Origin: Argopecten irradians
Lineage: Eukaryota > Mollusca > Bivalvia > Pectinida > Pectinidae
Direction of reading: 5' to 3'
Assembly: GCF_041381155.1 (NCBI RefSeq)
Contig: NC_091134.1
Span: 74,064,207 to 74,128,206 of the forward strand
DNA length: 64,000 nucleotides
Shown here: one piece after another, positions 16,313 to 30,000 of the stretch
How positions within the stretch are numbered: position 1 is the stretch's first letter
Layout: each line of letters opens with the position of its first letter
The notes under the pieces: model-generated
Told to the model about the DNA's origin: nothing
What the model saw: the letters and a program-made list of their open reading frames with translations, nothing else
Database searches by the model: none
Position numbers and translations under genes: made by a program

Positions 16313-16723
16313 TCTGATGGTGCGATTTATTCTGCAATTTTCCCATGTGAAAGCATAGTACAATTTCATAGTTATCTGCTATCACAAGACTTCAGGACAA
16401 AGCAAAAAGAATGCTGTTTGATGTTTTAATCTAATAAAAATAACATAATATTTCATATACAAAATATCTACGAAAGAACAGAATACGTTCTTCAAACTAC
16501 AAAGATACAAAGATACATTATGATAGGAATGTACATAATACACGTCTCTGATGTCTTCTGTATGCGACTGAACTGGTTCTGTGTATGTGGTAATGGCGAA
16601 CTAAAGGAGAAACAATTCTTCCTATATAAAGGAACACGGAGTTCAAAGCGATATATTTTTAAAGCTAAAACATTAAAGCGCAGCATGGTTAAGCATTAGA
16701 TCCTCGGTGGACCAGACTACACA
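16313..16723. other. Gene B 3' UTR / intergenic
   Basis: Unique sequence between the minisatellite and the gene B stop codon. It probably holds the gene B 3' UTR on the - strand, with a candidate poly(A) signal near its far end. Nothing else is recognisable. Confidence 0.45.
16326..16331 (-). promoter_or_regulatory. Candidate poly(A) signal of gene B
   Basis: TTTATT on the + strand reads AATAAA on the - strand, about 390 bases after the gene B stop codon. It is the nearest canonical hexamer I found. The hexamer is common in A+T-rich DNA, so the call is weak. Confidence 0.3.
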
Positions 16724-16954
16724 TTATAAAGTGTTCTTCTTGTCCCACACTGCTTTATCTCTGTATTTAGTGTAGGCGACAGGGATGTATTCTTTGTGGT
16801 GTGTAAACTTTGATTTGATTGTCAGGTACTTGTCATTCGTAACACTTCGGTGGTGTTCCTGTATCTGTAATGGTATCCTTCTCTTTCGGTGGTGCTCTAC
16901 ATTCATCCATCCTCCGCCCACTCGGACCATCACCGCCTCGCGCTTTGGTAGGTT
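16724..16954 (-). CDS. Gene B, last exon: C-terminal half of a GAS2/GAR domain
   Basis: Seventy-six residues and a stop, read in phase 0 after a clear acceptor (TATATATTTACAG, exon from 16954). The peptide begins NLPKREAV and runs into [15 protein letters not shown], the signature end of the GAS2-related (GAR) microtubule-binding domain. It then has a basic tail containing YLTIKSKF and EYIPVAYTKYRD. The gene A last exon matches it along its whole length (IPL, EH, IKS-F, YVPIAYRKYRE), which shows the two genes are paralogues. Compared with gene C, the usual [11 protein letters not shown] is replaced by GGGWMNVEHHR. Role is inferred from the family: cytoskeletal binding at microtubules. The stop is TAA at 16724-16726. 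Confidence 0.85.
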   Translation of the reverse strand, partial: NLPKREAVMVRVGGGWMNVEHHRKRRIPLQIQEHHRSVTNDKYLTIKSKFTHHKEYIPVAYTKYRDKAVWDKKNTL

Positions 16955-17137
16955 CTGTAAATATATAATAGGGATCCGATAATATAGACCAATTGTGAAT
17001 GGTACCACCTTTTGAATGGAGGCAAACAAATGTCATCTGGAATCGTCTCTATCTCGATGTTTTGAAATAAAGACAATTATTAACCTGTCGCCGTCTTCAG
17101 CGGTTTTATATACATGAAAATCCGTTACATTAACTAC

Positions 17138-17188
17138 TCTGTTGTATATGGTATCCTTTGCAAAAATAAAGTGTTTGCGACAAGCTTG
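17138..17188 (-). CDS. Gene B, small internal exon of the GAR region
   Basis: A phase-0 exon of 17 codons (QACRKHFIFAKDTIYNR) between acceptor AAAACTTACAG and the weaker donor AGA/GTAGTT. It joins in frame to both the first exon (phase-0 donor at 17866) and the last exon, and occupies the same place as the gene C exon ending GKYLIFGKVVQIR. The same frame stays open upstream to about 17338, where TTACAG could be an acceptor, and there encodes RQCDCSKF just before this segment. That CxC-x-KF matches the start of canonical GAR domains, so the true exon may be longer. No phase-compatible strong acceptor was found for the longer form, so only the minimal exon is given. Confidence 0.5.
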
Positions 17189-17465
17189 CTGTAAGTTTTT
17201 GGTAAACTTGCTGCAATCACATTGTCTCAAGCTTAGGGCAACTGGTTGCGGGAGACTAATTCGCATACGAAATATGACCTTTGCGCTTGCGATAAACAAT
17301 TCCAATGGTTTCAATGATCGATTTCTATCTGTAAGGGATGTAAAGTCACAACACAATCCGACAAGCAACACAGTTAAACGCCATACATTTTAACATCTCG
17401 ATCGAAAATTCATTCAGTTCCATAAAATAGGCAATAATACATTTAGATGTCTTAAAAGCGATTAT

Positions 17466-17643
17466 GTTTAGGGTTACCCGACCGAACCTAATTTTTACCC
17501 GCGACACTAAAACAATTCAAAATCGGGATTTCGATCCCAGACTCCGGTTCCGACCGTTATTTTAGAGTGAAAGACACTGAAAAAAATAATAATAATAAAA
17601 AAATTCCTACCGACCCTATTTTATTGCCAATGTAACCCTAAAC
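17466..17643. mobile_element. Small inverted-repeat (MITE-like) element in gene B intron
   Basis: The 12-base GTTTAGGGTTAC at 17466-17477 recurs inverted as GTAACCCTAAAC at 17632-17643. Inside, CCGACCGAACC and a T-rich run on the left are partly mirrored by CCTACCGACCC on the right. About 178 bases in all, with no coding capacity. This fits a MITE-like non-autonomous transposon in intron 1 of gene B. No convincing target-site duplication was seen. Confidence 0.45.
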
Positions 17644-17866
17644 AGACATTTTTTGCCTTAGTGTAAATTCCTATAACAAACCGTAGTATTATTACCAGTG
17701 TAGTTCGATAAGCGGAGATAATATTGAAACATCAAGCACTATACATTACGGTGGATTCAGCGCAAACCATGTTATTCATTTTGAATGATACGATGAAATT
17801 GCCTTTAATATCGGCTTAAATGAAGCGAGGCAATATACCATGTCATATTGATAACAGTAGTCTTAC

Positions 17867-19285
17867 CTTTAATGGAAATATAGGACGTGGTGGGATTGGT
17901 TTGTGTTTGTATGGAGGGGGTATTTCCGGTTCTGGTTTGTAGATGATAGGTTCACGCTCCCGATAGATTGTGTCCTTCACATGGAGGGCTTGATCACTTA
18001 AGTCACCGACAAATGGACCTTCCGCAGGATCCATGTCCGCCAATATGGCTGTCTTGTAGTTGTCTATCTTGGGTTTCTCACCTATATATTTCAATACTTT
18101 AGACGGTTTCTTTTGTGGTTTTACATCCGGTGGTGTCGGCTGTTTAGGAAGAAATACCACTGGTGTTGTTTCTGTAGGTTTTGGTTCGATTTCCACCTCC
18201 ACTTTCTCCCTAAGAAATATCTTGCGCGGACTTGTTGTAGGTGTTTGGATTTTGTCTTTGTTAGTGTCCGGCGGAGGAGAATCGTGGATCGAATGGACGG
18301 ATGTAAGATTTTCTGACGAATCTGATAACTCGGACGAGTCGTCTGTAGAGTATTCCTCGTATGTCTTGGAGTCTTTGGGGCTTGCCTTGACCTCTTTAGT
18401 AGCGATAGTTTTAGGTTTAGTCTGTGGTCGAGATGGTGCCATCTCTGCAGGAGGTCGGCGACGGGGTGTCGCCCATCGATTATTATCGTCTATGTCCTCA
18501 TCTGTTTCGTCCTCATCCGATTCTTTTTTGTCAAGAGTTGTTTCAACTGTAGAACTCTCTGTAGCGTCCGTAGTCGATTCACTTTCCTCGGCTGAGTCAT
18601 GACAACGACACGTGACTACGCCCGTGCCCCAGCAGCAAGACGTCACAACGACGTCTACACAACCACAACAACACTTGTCAACAACGTAATCTTCGGATAC
18701 TTCATCGTCGCTTGACGTCTTTTCTTGGAATTCATTGTCACGTTCAGGAGGGGGGTCGTCAGCCTCTGCTCTGTAATATCTATTTCTGTATGCACCATCC
18801 TCTGGTATCCTGGGATAATACCCACCTCCTCTCAGACTCGATCTGCCCCAGCTTGCAGCGGTCGGCTCGTCATACTGTCGGCCGACGACGTTTGGTTGCC
18901 ATAGGTGACGAGCGCGTCGAGAATAGTTTCTGAAGTCGTCGAATTCACTTTCGGATCCCGGATAAGGCTTCATGTACGTGTTGCGGCCATAGAGAGGCTC
19001 GACAGGTGTATAGCTGTATCGTGCACGTGCACGTGTACTGACTGGCACAACACGTGAATATCCATCACTGACGTACCCATATCGCGTACTTCCGGTACTG
19101 TTCAAGTCAGAAAATCCCACCGACTTGTGTCGTCGACGTCCATCAGACGCCCCCGAGAAAACAGAGTAACTGTCCCGATAATCGTGCGGGTATCGCCGGT
19201 GATAAGGGGTTCTGGTCCCATATGTATAATTAACATCGTCCATCCTTGAAGCAGCAGCACGACTGCGTTCTGATGCGCGCACCAT
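17867..19285 (-). CDS. Gene B, first coding exon: disordered Cys-cluster protein with GAS2 domain
   Basis: Encodes 473 residues and ends at a strong donor (TTAAAG/GTAAGA, intron from 17866); without splicing the frame stops seven codons later. The ATG at 19285 has a good context (ACCATGG), and an in-frame TGA two codons upstream sets it as the earliest start. The N-terminal 180 residues are rich in Arg, Tyr, Ser and Gly. Residues 205-228 hold an eight-cysteine cluster, CCCGC-x7-CC-x7-CxC. An acidic Ser/Thr-rich stretch (about 229-335) and a Pro/Lys-rich part follow, with YKTAI at 410-414. Gene A shares the Cys cluster and the YKTAI. No calponin-homology domain, signal peptide or membrane segment is seen. 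The predicted spliced protein is about 566 residues. Function is unknown beyond the C-terminal GAR half; a cytoskeletal scaffold is inferred. Confidence 0.85.
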
Positions 19286-19840
19286 GGTTCATGGAACCTA
19301 GCGAACGTCAGATACTGCGTAGAAAACTTTCTCGTACTTCAAATCTTCACTCTAGTAACATTGTTACAGTAGCTGTTATTGCTGAAGTTCCTATGGGTGT
19401 TTGTACATGGCGAAATCATCAACTCGTAAATATCTTTGGTTGTCAAAACTAAATGTTGTCCCAATTCCAACGGTTTTATGTAGCGTACACGTTTAAATGT
19501 GGTTTTGATTTTGGAGAACAGCCCTACCCGATTGACAGTGCGATACAAAGACTTCTTTTGTATCGTATCACACAGCGGTGATCTGTGTATTGCCCGACCA
19601 TTGTTATTCTGATTACTGATCGTTTGTCTTTTGTAAACGTGATCAAGTGTATCTATATATATATACAGTTCTGTGTGAGCAGACCCGAGGAAACAATATA
19701 CGCATACATATATATGATATTTTTTTTATTTCATTTAATTGGAAAAATACTTGATTCATGTTAGCTAACACGTGGGAATTTGCGGTATAGCTTTTGTGTA
19801 TTGGTTATCATCAATGTTGAGCTTATTAAATCCTCCAATA
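19286..19840. other. Gene B 5' flank
   Basis: The only unique sequence between the gene B start codon and satellite 2, so it probably holds the 5' UTR and the promoter. A TA-rich run lies near 19655-19665, about 370 bases upstream of the ATG. I could not assign a TATA box or transcription start with confidence. Confidence 0.35.
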
Positions 19841-22800
19841 GTGGTATATTGAACTATATTTAGACCAGTAACCTCTACAGAAGACACTATGTATATGAAC
19901 TATATTTAGACCAGTAACCCCAACAGAAGACACTAGTATTTGAACTATATTTAGACCAGTAACCTCTACAGAAGACACTAGTATTTGAACTATATTTAAA
20001 CCAGTAACCCCTACAGAAGACACAAGTATTTGAACTATATTTAGACCAGTTACCCCTACAGAAGACACTAGTATTTGAACTATATTTAGATCAGTAACCT
20101 CTACAGAAGACACTATGTATATGAACTATAATTAGACTAGTAACCCCCACAGAAAACACTATGTATTTGAACTATATTTAGATCAGTAACCCCTACAGAA
20201 GACACTTTGTATATGAACTATATTTAGACCAGTAACCCCAACAGAAGATACTATGTATTTAAACTATGTTTAGACCAGAAATCCCTACTGGAGATACTAT
20301 ATATATAAACTATATTTAGACCAATATCCCCACAGAAGGAGACACTAGTAATTTTGAAGGACACTATGTATTTGAACTATATTTAGATCAGTACCCTACA
20401 GAAGACACTATGTATATAAACTATTTTAGACCAGTAACCCCACAGAAAACACTATGTATTTGAACTATATTTAGACCAGTAACCCCTACAGAAGACACTA
20501 TGTATTTGAACTATATTTAGACCAGTAACCCCACAGAGAACTATGTATTTAAACTATTTTAGACCAGAATCCTACTGGAGACAACTATGTATATAAACTA
20601 TATTTAGACCAGTAATCCCTACTGGAGACACTATGTATATAAACTATATTTAGACCAGTAATCCCTACTGGAGACACTATGTATATAAACTATATTTAGA
20701 CCAGTAATCCCTACTGGAGACACTATGTATATAAACTATATTTAGACCAGTAATCCCTACTGGAGACACTATGTATATAAACTATATTTAGACCAGTAAT
20801 CCCTACTGGAGACACTATGTATATAAACTATATTTAGACCAGTAATCCCTACTGGGACACTATGTATATAAACTATATTTAGACCAGTAATCCCTACTGG
20901 AGACACTATGTATATGAACTATATTTAGACCAGTAATCCCTACTGGAGACACTATGTATATAAACTATATTTAGACCAGTAATCCCTACTGGAGACACTA
21001 TGTATATAAACTATATTTAGACCAGTAATCCCTACTGGAGACACTATGTATATTAAACTATATTTAGACCAGTAATCCCTACTGGAGACACTATGTATAT
21101 AAACTTATTAGACCAGTAATCCCTACTGGAGACACTATGTATATAAAACTATATTTAGACCAGTAATCCCTACTGGAGACACTATGTATATAAACTATAT
21201 TTAGACCAGTAATCCCTACTGGAGACACTATGTATATAAACTATATTTAGACCAGTAATCCCTACTGGAGACACTATGTATATAAACTATATTTAGACCA
21301 GTAATCCCTACTGGAGACACTATGTATATAAACTATATTTAGACCAGTAACCCCTACTGGAGACACTATGTATATATAAACTATATTTAGACCAGTAATC
21401 CTACTGAGACACTAGTATATAAACTATATTTAGACCAGTAAACAGAGAACTATGTATTAAACTATATTTAGACCAGAAATCCCTACTGGAGAACATAACT
21501 ATATTTAGACCAGTATCCCTGGAGACACTATGTATATGAACTATATTTAGACAGTAATCCCTACGGAGACACTATGTTATGATATATTAGACCAGTACCC
21601 TACTGAGACACAGTTATATAACAAATATTTAGATCAGTAACCCCTACAGAAGACACTTTGTATATGAACTATATTTAGACCAGTAACCCCAACAGAAGAT
21701 ACTATGTATTTAAACTATATTTAGACCAGAAATCCCTACTGGAGATACTATATATATAAACTATATTTAGACCAATATCCCCTACAAAGGGAAACACTAT
21801 GTATATGAACTATATTTAGACCAGTAATCCCTACTGGAGACACTATGTATATGAACTATATTTAGACCAGTAATCCCTACTGAGACACATGTATATGAAC
21901 TATATTTAGACCAGTAATCCCTACTGAGACACTATGTATATAGAACTATATTTAGACCAGTAATCCCTACTGGAGACACTATGTATATAAACTATATTTA
22001 GACCAGTATCCCTAGACTGGAGACACTATGTATATAAACTATATTTAGACCAGTAATCCCTACTGGAGACACTAGTATATAAACTATATTTAGACCAGTA
22101 ATCCCTACTGGAGACACTATGTATATAAACTATATTTAGACCAGTAATCCCTACTGGAGACACTATGTATATAAACTATATTTAGACCAGTAATCCCTAC
22201 TGGAGACACTATGTATATAAACTATATTTAGACCAGTAATCCCTACTGGAGACACTATGTATATAAACTATATTTAGACCAGTAATCCCTACTGGAGACA
22301 CTATGTATATAAACTATATTTAGACCAGTAATCCCTACTGGAGACACTATGTATATAAACTATATTTAGACCAGTAATCCCTACTGGAGACACTATGTAT
22401 ATGAACTATATTTAGACCAGTAATCCCTACTGGAGACACTATGTATATAAACTATATTTAGACCAGTAATCCCTACTGGAGACACTATGTATATAAACTA
22501 TATTTAGACCAGTAATCCCTACTGGAGACACTATGTATATAAACTATATTTAGACCAGTAATCCCTACTGGAGACACTATGTATATAAACTATATTTAGA
22601 CCAGTAATCCCTACTGGAGACACTATGTATATGAACTATATTTAGACCAGTAATCCCTACTGGAGACACTATGTATATGAACTATATTTAGACCAGTAAT
22701 CCCCTACTGGAGACACTATGTATATAAACTATATTTAGACCAGTAATCCCTACTGGAGACACTATGTATATGAACTATATTTAGACCAGTAATCCCTACT

Positions 22801-25800
22801 GGAGACACTATGTATATGAACTATATTTAGACCAGTAATCCCTACTGGAGACACTATGTATATAACTATATTTAAAACAGTATATAAACTATATTTAGAC
22901 CAGTAATCCCTACTGGAGACACTATGTATATAAACTATATTTAGACCAGTAATCCCTACTGGAGACACTATGTATATAAACTATATTTAGACCAGTAATC
23001 CCTACTGGAGACACTATGTATATAACTATATTTAGACCAGTAATCCCTACTGAAGACACTATGTATATAAACTATATTTAGACCAGTAATCCCTACTGGA
23101 GACACTATGTATATAAACTATATTTAGACCAGTAATCCCTACTGGAGACACTATGTATATAAACTATATTTAGACCAGTAATCCCTACTGGAGACACTAT
23201 GTATATAAACTATATTTAGACCAGTAATCCCTACTGGAGACACTATGTATATAAACTATATTTAGACCAGTAATCCCTACTGGAGACACTATGTATATGA
23301 ACTATATTTAGACCAGTAATCCCTACTGGAGACACTATGTATATAAACTATATTTAGACCAGTAATCCCTACTGGAGACACTATGTATATGAACTATATT
23401 TAGACCAGTAATCCCTACTGGAGACACTATGTATATAAACTATATTTAGACCAGTAATCCCTACTGGAGACACTATGTATATGAACTATATTTAGACCAG
23501 TAATCCCTACTGGAGACACTATGTATATAAACTATATTTAGACCAGTAATCCCTACTGGAGACACTATGTATATGAACTATATTTAGACCAGTAATCCCT
23601 ACTGGAGACACTATGTATATAAACTATATTTAGACCAGTAATCCCTACTGGAGACACTATGTATATGAACTATATTTAAACTATATTTAGACCAGTAATC
23701 CCTACTGGAGACACTATGTATATGAACTATATTTAGACCAGTAATCCCTACTGGAGACACTATGTATATAAACTATATTTAGACCAGTAATCCCTACTGG
23801 AGACACTATGTATATAAACTATATTTAGACCAGTAATCCCTACTGGAGACACTATGTATATGAACTATATTTAGACCAGTAATCCCTACTGGAGACACTA
23901 TGTATATAAACTATATTTAGACCAGTAATCCCTACTGGAGACACTATGTATATAAACTATATTTAGACCAGTAATCCCTACTGGAGACACTATGTATATG
24001 AACTATATTTAGACCAGTAATCCCTACTGGAGACACTATGTATATAAACTATATTTAGACCAGTAATCCCTACTGGAGACACTATGTATATAAACTATAT
24101 TTAGACCAGTAATCCCTACTGGAGACACTATGTATATAAACTATATTTAGACCAGTAATCCCTACTGGAGACACTATGTATATAAACTATATTTAGACCA
24201 GTAATCCCTACTGGAGACACTATGTATATAAACTATATTTAGACCAGTAATCCCTACTGGAGACACTATGTATATGAACTATATTTAGACCAGTAATCCC
24301 TACTGGAGACACTATGTATATAAACTATATTTAGACCAGTAATCCCTACTGGAGACACTATGTATATAAACTATATTTAGACCAGTAATCCCTACTGGAG
24401 ACACTATGTATATGAACTATATTTAGACCAGTAATCCCTACTGGAGACACTATGTATATAAAACTATATTTAGACCAGTAATCCCTACTGGAGACACTAT
24501 GTATATAAACTATATTTAGACCAGTAATCCCTACTGGAGACACTATGTATATGAACTATATTTTAGACCAGTAATCCCTACTGGAGACACTATGTATATA
24601 AACTATATTTAGACCAGTAATCCCTACTGGAGACACTATGTATATAAACTATATTTAGACCAGTAATCCCCTACTGGAGACACTATGTATATAAACTATA
24701 TTTAGACCAGTAATCCCTACTGGAGACACTATGTATATAAACTATATTTAGACCAGTAATCCCTACTGGAGACACTATGTATATAAACTATATTTAGACC
24801 AGTAACCCCTACTGGAGACACTATGTATATAAACTATATTTAGACCAGTAATCCCTACTGGAGACACTATGTAATATGAACTATATTTAGACCAGTAATC
24901 CCTACTGGAGACACTATGTATATAAACTATATTTAGACCAGTAATCCCTACTGGAGACACTATGTATATAAACTATATTTAGACCAGTAATCCCTACTGG
25001 AGACACTATGTATATAAACTATATTTAGACCAGTAATCCCTACTGGAGACACTATGTATATAAACTATATTTAGACCAGTAATCCCTACTGGAGACACTA
25101 TGTATATAAACTATATTTAGACCAGTAATCCCTACTGGAGACACTATGTATATAAACTATATTTAGACCAGTAATCCCTACTGGAGACACTATGTATATA
25201 AACTATATTTAGACCAGTAATCCCTACTGGAGACACTATGTATATGAACTATATTTAGACCAGTAATCCCTACTGGAGACACTATGTATATGAACTATAT
25301 TTAGACCAGTAATCCCTACTGGAGACACTATGTATATAAACTATATTTAGACCAGTAATCCCTACTGGAGACACTATGTATATAAACTATATTAGACAGT
25401 ATCCTACTGAGACACTATGTATATAACTATATTTAGACCAGTAATCCCTACTGGAGACACTATGTATATAAACTATATTTAGACCAGTAATCCCTACTGG
25501 AGACACTATGTTATAACTATATTAGACCAGAATTACTGGAGACACTATGTATATAAACTATATTTAGACCAGTAATCCCTACTGGAGACACTATGTATAT
25601 AACATATTTAACTATATTTAGACACATGTAATAAACTATATTAACCCCTACTGGAGACACTATGTATATAACTATATTTAGACCAGTAATCCCTACTGGA
25701 GACACTATGTATATAAACTATATTTAGACCAGTAATCCCTACTGGAGACACTATGTATATAAACTATATTTAGACCAGTAATCCCTACTGGAGACACTAT

Positions 25801-26820
25801 GTATATAAACTATATTTAGACCAGTAATCCCTACTGGAGACACTATGTATATATAAACTATATTTAGACCAGTAATCCCTACTGGAGACACTATGTATAT
25901 AAACTATATTTAGACCAGTAATCCCTACTGGAGACACTATGTATATAAACTATATTTAGACCAGTAATCCCTACTGGAGACACTATGTATATAAACTATA
26001 TTTAGACCAGTAATCCCTACTGGAGACACTATGTATATAAACTATATTTAGACCAGTAATCCCTACTGGAGACACTATGTATATAAACTATATTTAGACC
26101 AGTAATCCCTACTGGAGACACTATGTATATAAACTATATTTAGACCAGTAACCCCTACTGGAGACACTATGTATATGAACTATATTTAGACCAGTAATCC
26201 CTACTGGAGACACTATGTATATAAACTATATTTAAACCAGTAATCCCTACTGGAGACACTATGTATATAAACTATATTTAGACCAGTAATCCCTACTGGA
26301 GACACTATGTATATAAACTATATTTAGACCAGTAATCCCTACTGGAGACACTATGTATATAAACTATATTTAGACCAGTAATCCCTACTGGAGACACTAT
26401 GTATATAAACTATATTTAGACCAGTAATCCCTACTGGAGACACTATGTATATAAACTATATTTAGACCAGTAATCCCTACTGGAGACACTATGTATATAA
26501 ACTATATTTAGACCAGTAATCCCTACTGGAGACACTATGTATATAAACTATATTTAGACCAGAAATTCGTACTGGAAACACTATGTATTTGAACTATATT
26601 ATGATCAGCAACCCCTACAGAATACAATATGTATATGAACTATATTTAGACAAGTAACCCTTACAGAAGACACTGTGTAACTATATTTAGACCAGTAACC
26701 TCTACAGAAGACACTATGTATATGAACCATATTTAGATCAGTGATCCCTACAGAAGACACGATATATATGAACTATACTTAGACCAGTAACCCCCACAGA
26801 AGACACTTTGTATTTAAACT
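19841..26820. repeat. Satellite 2: 46-bp tandem array
   Basis: About 150 head-to-tail copies of a 46-bp unit with landmarks ACTATGTATATAAAC, TATATTTAGACCAGTAATCC and CTACTGGAGAC. From about 20580 to 26560 most copies are identical apart from a TATAAAC/TATGAAC variant and a few damaged stretches (21400-21620, 25380-25660). The outermost copies (19841-20560 and 26565-26820) are diverged and carry CCCCTACAGAAGACAC instead. Core copies contain the dyad CCAGTA-ATCCC-TACTGG. Short - strand open frames are repeat translations. The array fills the space upstream of gene B, ending about 555 bases from its start codon. Confidence 0.95.
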
Positions 26821-27070
26821 AGTCTGATTCCATCACTTACTATAGTACATAACATAACAACAACACCACATCAGATGAAGTTACAAGACATTTAATGAAC
26901 TAGTAAGCATTATGCATTTATTAATAAAACATAGTATACGGTTTTGATTTCCTCAAAATATCTATAAATAACAACATTTTAAAACAACATCAATTAGCAG
27001 ATCTGAGTATAAACAAGATTATATCTGTAATAACATGATGAAAGTAAAGGTAGGTTTCTGATAAAAAAAA

Positions 27071-30000
27071 CATGGGTCAACATTTAACAGTCAGATGCTC
27101 ACTGTTAGGGTCCAACTTGTCATCTGATGGACTACATGAGTCAACATTTAACAGTCAGATGCTCACTGTAAGTGTCCAACTTGTCATCTGATGAACTACA
27201 TGAGTCAACATTTAACAGCCAGATGCTCACTGTAAGTGACCAACTTGTCATCTGATGATCTACATGAGCCAACATTTAACAGTCAGATCCTCACTGTTAG
27301 GGTCCAACTTGTCATATGATGAACTACATGAGCCAACATTTAACAGCCAGATGCTCACTGTAAGTGACCAACTTGTCATCTGATGATCTACATGAGCCAA
27401 CATTTAACAGTCAGATCCTCACTGTTAGTGACCAACTTGTCATCTGATGAACTACATGAGCCAACATTTAACAGTCAGATGTTCATGGTTAGGGTCCAAC
27501 TTGTCATATGATTGACTCAAGAGTCAACATTTAACAGTCAGATGCTCACTGTAAGTGTCCAACTGGTCATCTGATGAACTACATGAGCCAACATTTAACA
27601 GTCAGATGCTCACTGTTAGTGTCCAACTTGTCATCTGATGAACTACATGAGCCAACATTTAACAGTCAGATGCTCACTGTTCGTGACCAACCTGTCATCT
27701 GATGAACTACATGAGTCAACATTTAACAGTCAGATGCTCACTGTTAGTGACCAACTTGTCATCTGATGATCTACATGAGCACAACATTTAACAGTCAGAT
27801 GCTCACTGTAAGTGTCCAACTTGTCATCTGATGATCTACATGAGCCAACATTTAACAGTCAGATGCTCACTGTTAGTGACCAACTTGTCATCTGATGAAC
27901 TACATGAGCCAACATTTAACAGTCAGATGCTCACTGTTAGTGTCCAACTTGTCATCTGATGAACTACATGAGCCAACATTTAACAGTCAGATGCTCACTG
28001 TTAGTGACCAACTTGTCATCTGATGAACTACATGAGCCAACATTTAACAGTCAGATGCTCACTGTTAGTGTCCAACTTGTCATCTGATGAACTACATGAG
28101 CCAACATTTAACAGTCAGATCCTCACTGTTAGTGACCAACTTGTCATCTGATGATCTACATGAGCCAACATTTAACAGTCAGATGCTCACTGTTAGTGTC
28201 CAACTTGTCATCTGATGAACTACATGAGCCAACATTTAACAGTCAGATGCTCACTGTTAGTGACCAACTTGTCATCTGATGAACTACATGAGCCAACATT
28301 TAACAGTCAGATGCTCACTGTTAGTGTCCAACTTGTCATCTGATGAACTACATGAGCCAACATTTAACAGTCAGATCCTCACTGTTAGTGACCAACTTGT
28401 CATCTGATGGACTACATGAGCCAACATTTAACAGTCAGATGCTCACTGTTTGTGACCAATCTGTCATCTGATGAACTACATGAGCCAACATTTAACAGTC
28501 AGATGCTCACTGTTAGTGACCAACTTGTCATCTGATGATCTACATGAGCCAACATTTAACAGTCAGATGCTCACTGTTAGTGACCAACTTGTCATCTGAT
28601 GAACTACATGAGCCAACATTTAACAGTCAGATGCTCACTGTAAATGTCCAACTTGTCATCTGATGGACTACATGAGTCAACATTTAACAGTCAGACCCTC
28701 ACTGTTAGTGACCAACTTGTCATCTGATGAACTACATGAGCCAACATTTAACAGTCAGATGCTCACTGTAAGTGTCCAACTTGTCATCTGATGAACTACA
28801 TGAGCCAACATTTAACAGTCAGATGCTCACTGTAAGTGTCCAACTTGTCATCTGATGAACTACATGAGCCAACATTTAACAGTCAGAAGCTCACTGTTAG
28901 TGACCAACTTGTCATCTGATGAACTACATGAGCCAACATTTAACAGTCAGATGCTCACTGTAAGTGTCCAACTTGTCATCTGATGAACTACATGAGCCAA
29001 CATTTAACAGTCAGATGCTCACTGTTAGGGTCCAACTTGTCATCTGATGGACTACATGAGTCAACATTTAACAGTCAGATCCTCACTGTTAGTGACCAAC
29101 TTGTCATCTGATGAACTACATGAGCCAACATTTAACAGTCAGATGCTCACTGTTAGTGACCAACTTGTCATCTGATGGACTACATGAGTCAACATTTAAC
29201 AGTCAGATGCTCACTGTAAGTGTCCAACTTGTCATCTGATGATCTACATGAGTCAACATTGAACAGTCAGATGCTCACTGTTAGGGTCCAACTTGTCATC
29301 TGATGGACTACATGAGCCAACATTTGACAGTCAGATGCTCACTGTAAGGGTCCAACTTGTCATCTGATGGACTACATGAGCCAACATTTAACAGTCAGAT
29401 GCTCACTGTAAGTGTCCAACTTGTCATCTGATGAACTACATGAGTCAACATTTGACAGTCAAAATGCTCACTGTAAGTGTCCAACTTGTCATCTGATGAT
29501 CTACATGAGCCAACATTTATCAGTCAGATGCTCACTGTTAGGGTCCAACTTGTCATCTGATGGGCTACATGAGCCAACATTTAACAGTCAGATGCTCACT
29601 GTAAGTGTCCAACTTGTCATCTGATGATCTACATGAGCCAACATTTAACAGTCAGATGCTCACTGTTAGGGTCCAACTTGTCATCTGATGGGCTACATGA
29701 GCCAACATTTAACAGTCAGATGCTCACTGTTAGTGACAGACTTGTCATCTGATGATTTACATGAGTCAACATTTAACAGTCAGATGATCGCTGTAAGTGA
29801 CCAACTTGTCATCTGATGGACTACATGAGTCAACATTTAACAGTCAGACCCTCACTGTTAGTGACCAACTTGTCATCTGATGAACTACATGAGCCAACAT
29901 TTAACAGTCAGATGCTCATTGTAAGTGTCCAACTTGTCATCTGATGAACTACATGAGTCAACATTTAACAGTCAAATGCTCACTGTAAATGTCCAACTTG

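Noticed and set aside
16785-17393. + strand open frames over the gene B 3' exons
   Set aside because: They overlap well-supported - strand GAR exons and show no family features.
18060-18602. 180-codon + strand open frame
   Set aside because: It is the antisense shadow of the gene B first exon, Ser/Val-rich because of that exon's codon use.
19826-25705. - strand open frames repeating SPVGITGLNIVYIHSV
   Set aside because: A 46-bp unit read in three frames gives a periodic peptide; it has no start context, splice sites or codon bias independent of the repeat.
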